A stretch of 64,000 nt of DNA, from contig JBAOHQ010000008.1 in assembly GCA_037045185.1 (NCBI GenBank), forward strand, positions 620,001 through 684,000, given 5' to 3'. This document shows, one piece after another, positions 62,778 to 64,000 of this stretch. The position numbers were made by a program, and so were the translations under genes. The first letter of the stretch is position 1, and every line of letters starts with the position of its first letter. Below the pieces are notes generated by a model. That model was not told the origin of the DNA. It searched no databases and was given only the letters and a program-made list of their open reading frames with translations. The stretch comes from JAKOUY01 sp037045185. Its GTDB lineage: Bacteria > Actinomycetota > Acidimicrobiia > Acidimicrobiales > Ilumatobacteraceae.

Positions 62778-63005
62778 TCAGACGCGGACCAACAGGAACC
62801 CGAGGGCGACCACCGTCAGTAACCAGATGGTGGCAAACACGGTGGTGATCCGGGTCAGGTTTCGCTCGGCGGCGGCCGAGCCGAGCGCCGTCGTGCCAGC
62901 GCCACCGAACATGTCCGACAAGCCGCCGCCCTGGCCGCTGTGCATGAGCACGCCGGCCACGAGGCCGATCAGACTGAGCAGGTTGACGATGATCGTCACG
63001 TACAT
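62778..63005 (-). CDS. secG: Preprotein translocase subunit SecG
   Basis: 75 residues with two membrane helices (MYVTIIVNLLSLIGLVAGVLM and TVFATIWLLTVVALGFLLV) joined by the SecG loop HSGQGGGLSDMFGG. SecG is the small helper subunit of the SecYEG channel. I take the ATG at 63005; a TTG at 63029 is possible and would add eight residues. A likely -10 (TAGGAT) lies in the short gap after the upstream ATPase stop. tRNA-Leu follows 37 bp downstream. Confidence 0.9.
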   Translation of the reverse strand: MYVTIIVNLLSLIGLVAGVLMHSGQGGGLSDMFGGAGTTALGSAAAERNLTRITTVFATIWLLTVVALGFLLVRV

Positions 63006-63038
63006 GATGAAGTCGCGGACGAGGGGCAATCCTACCGC

Positions 63039-64000
63039 TTACACCGTGCCAGCGGCAGGCGAGGCGGACAGGCTGACCGCCACCTCGTTGGGGAAGTGGC
63101 AGGCCACCTGATGCCCCGGCTGCAGCTCGGTCAGCATCGGCTCGTCGGTGGCGCACACCTCCGCCGCCCGCGGGCAGCGGGTGCGGAACCGGCAGCCCGA
63201 AGGCGGGTTCACCGGACTGGGCACGTCACCGGTCAGTACGACTCGCTGGCGGGCCCGCTCCCGGTTCGGGTCGGCGATGGGCACCGACGACAGCAGCGCC
63301 GACGTGTACGGATGCAGCGGCGACTGGTAGATGTCGTCGCGCTCGCCGATCTCGACGATCTTGCCGAGGTACATCACGGCCACCCGGTCGGAGATGTGCC
63401 GCACCACCGACAGGTCGTGTGCCACGAACATGTAGGCGACACCCAGCTCGGCCTGCAGGTCCTCCAGCAGGTTGATGACACCCGCCTGCACGGACACGTC
63501 CAGGGCGGAGACCGGCTCGTCGAGGATGATCAGTCGTGGCTTGAGCGCCAGCGCCCGGGCGATGCCGATGCGCTGGCGCTGCCCCCCGGAGAACTCGTGC
63601 GGGTAACGGTTGCCGTGCTCGGAGCGCAGACCCACCAGGGTCAACAACTCGGCGACGCGGTCGGCGATCTCGTCCTTGGGGAACCCGTGGACCACCATCC
63701 CCTCGCCGACGGTCTCGTTGATCTGCCACCGCGGATTGAGCGAGGCGTAGGGATCCTGGAACACGATCTGTGCGGTCTTGCGCACCTGGCGCATGTCCTG
63801 ATGGGACATGCCCATCAGCTCCCGGCCGTCGAACATGATGCTGCCGGAATCGGGTTCGATCAGCCGCAGGGCGGCGCGGGCGGTGGTGGACTTGCCACAT
63901 CCGCTCTCCCCCACCAACCCCAGGGTCTGGCTGGGGAACACGTCGAAGGACACGTCGGCCACGGCGTCCACATAGGCCTTGGCCCGACCGAACAGACCAC
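63039..64000 (-). CDS. Oligopeptide ABC transporter ATP-binding protein (OppF/DppF type), 5' end outside window
   Basis: 320 codons visible, reading through the right edge (GLFGRAKAYVDAVADVSFDV is in frame, so the start lies outside). Walker A GESGCGKST, Q-loop FQDPYASLNPRW, signature FSGGQRQR, Walker B LIILDEPV, H-loop VAHDLS, then the oligo_HPY tail HPYTSALLSSVP and cysteine cluster GCRFRTRCPRAAEVC. Closely resembles the second half of the fused ATPase at 44173-46290, so the genome carries at least two peptide importers. Confidence 0.9.
   Translation of the reverse strand, partial: GLFGRAKAYVDAVADVSFDVFPSQTLGLVGESGCGKSTTARAALRLIEPDSGSIMFDGRELMGMSHQDMRQVRKTAQIVFQDPYASLNPRWQINETVGEGMVVHGFPKDEIADRVAELLTLVGLRSEHGNRYPHEFSGGQRQRIGIARALALKPRLIILDEPVSALDVSVQAGVINLLEDLQAELGVAYMFVAHDLSVVRHISDRVAVMYLGKIVEIGERDDIYQSPLHPYTSALLSSVPIADPNRERARQRVVLTGDVPSPVNPPSGCRFRTRCPRAAEVCATDEPMLTELQPGHQVACHFPNEVAVSLSASPAAGTV

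Overview
The window is high-G+C DNA from an actinomycete-type bacterium, most likely Actinomycetota of the Acidimicrobiia/Ilumatobacter kind. This rests on gene content and style: two DUF2510-tailed membrane proteins, a mycothiol-dependent formaldehyde dehydrogenase (MscR) paired with an MBL protein, a stand-alone LigD polymerase domain, cytochrome P450s, three amidohydrolase-2 proteins and many leaderless transcripts. At least 17 starts have a TANNNT -10 box 5-8 nt upstream and no Shine-Dalgarno. The class is inferred; no rRNA gene is present.

Layout. 1-7713: thiolase 5' end, a P450 (CYP124/125-like), histidine phosphatase, Rieske oxygenase, DUF2510 membrane protein and a heterodimeric ABC exporter. 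7816-12450: DoxX, small membrane protein, hexapeptide acyltransferase, SnoaL-like protein, phosphatidylcholine synthase, PanC and a second histidine phosphatase. 12486-15372: palindromic repeats, then a translationally coupled thioesterase/VOC/DUF2889 operon. 15382-23491: enoyl-CoA hydratase, CPBP protease, FAD oxidoreductase, M1 peptidase, ProA-like dehydrogenase, MBL hydrolase, YhhN and TauE proteins. 23557-29285: amidohydrolase-SDR-amidohydrolase operon facing an enolase-superfamily/aldo-keto reductase operon that is preceded by a 28-codon leaderless small ORF. 29319-34677: LigD polymerase, a three-copy 72-bp palindromic repeat, MBL+MscR and a large acyltransferase. 34674-41991: LpqC-like esterase, then P450, amidohydrolase and enoyl-CoA hydratase in one direction, VOC, family VIII esterase and alpha/beta hydrolase. 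42160-48221: oligopeptide ABC operon (two permeases, a fused double ATPase, binding protein). 48266-50165: SDR and a DapB-like dehydrogenase.

50166-62600 is an accessory region: a DUF6933/pRiA4b-ORF3 fusion protein, MazEF- and VapBC-type toxin-antitoxin pairs, a TetR/DinB/DUF1905 cluster, a P-loop kinase, and an IS3-family transposase split by a complete 3.4-kb Tn554-type element (tnpA-tnpB-tnpC). A serine hydrolase and a GNAT remnant follow. 62654-64000 returns to core genes: tRNA-Leu(GAG), secG and an oligopeptide ABC ATPase that runs off the edge.

Caution: about sixteen otherwise intact genes carry frame breaks, most of them a single-base indel in or next to a short G/C run. This looks more like consensus error than gene decay, so frameshifted genes are described as the reconstructed full-length product. 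The most unusual observations are the transposon nested in the transposase catalytic domain, two divergent gene pairs driven by what appears to be one shared symmetric -10 element (TAGGGTA and TAGCGTA), the leaderless small ORF ahead of the enolase-superfamily gene, and the 72-bp repeats whose last copy supplies the C-terminus of an MBL protein.
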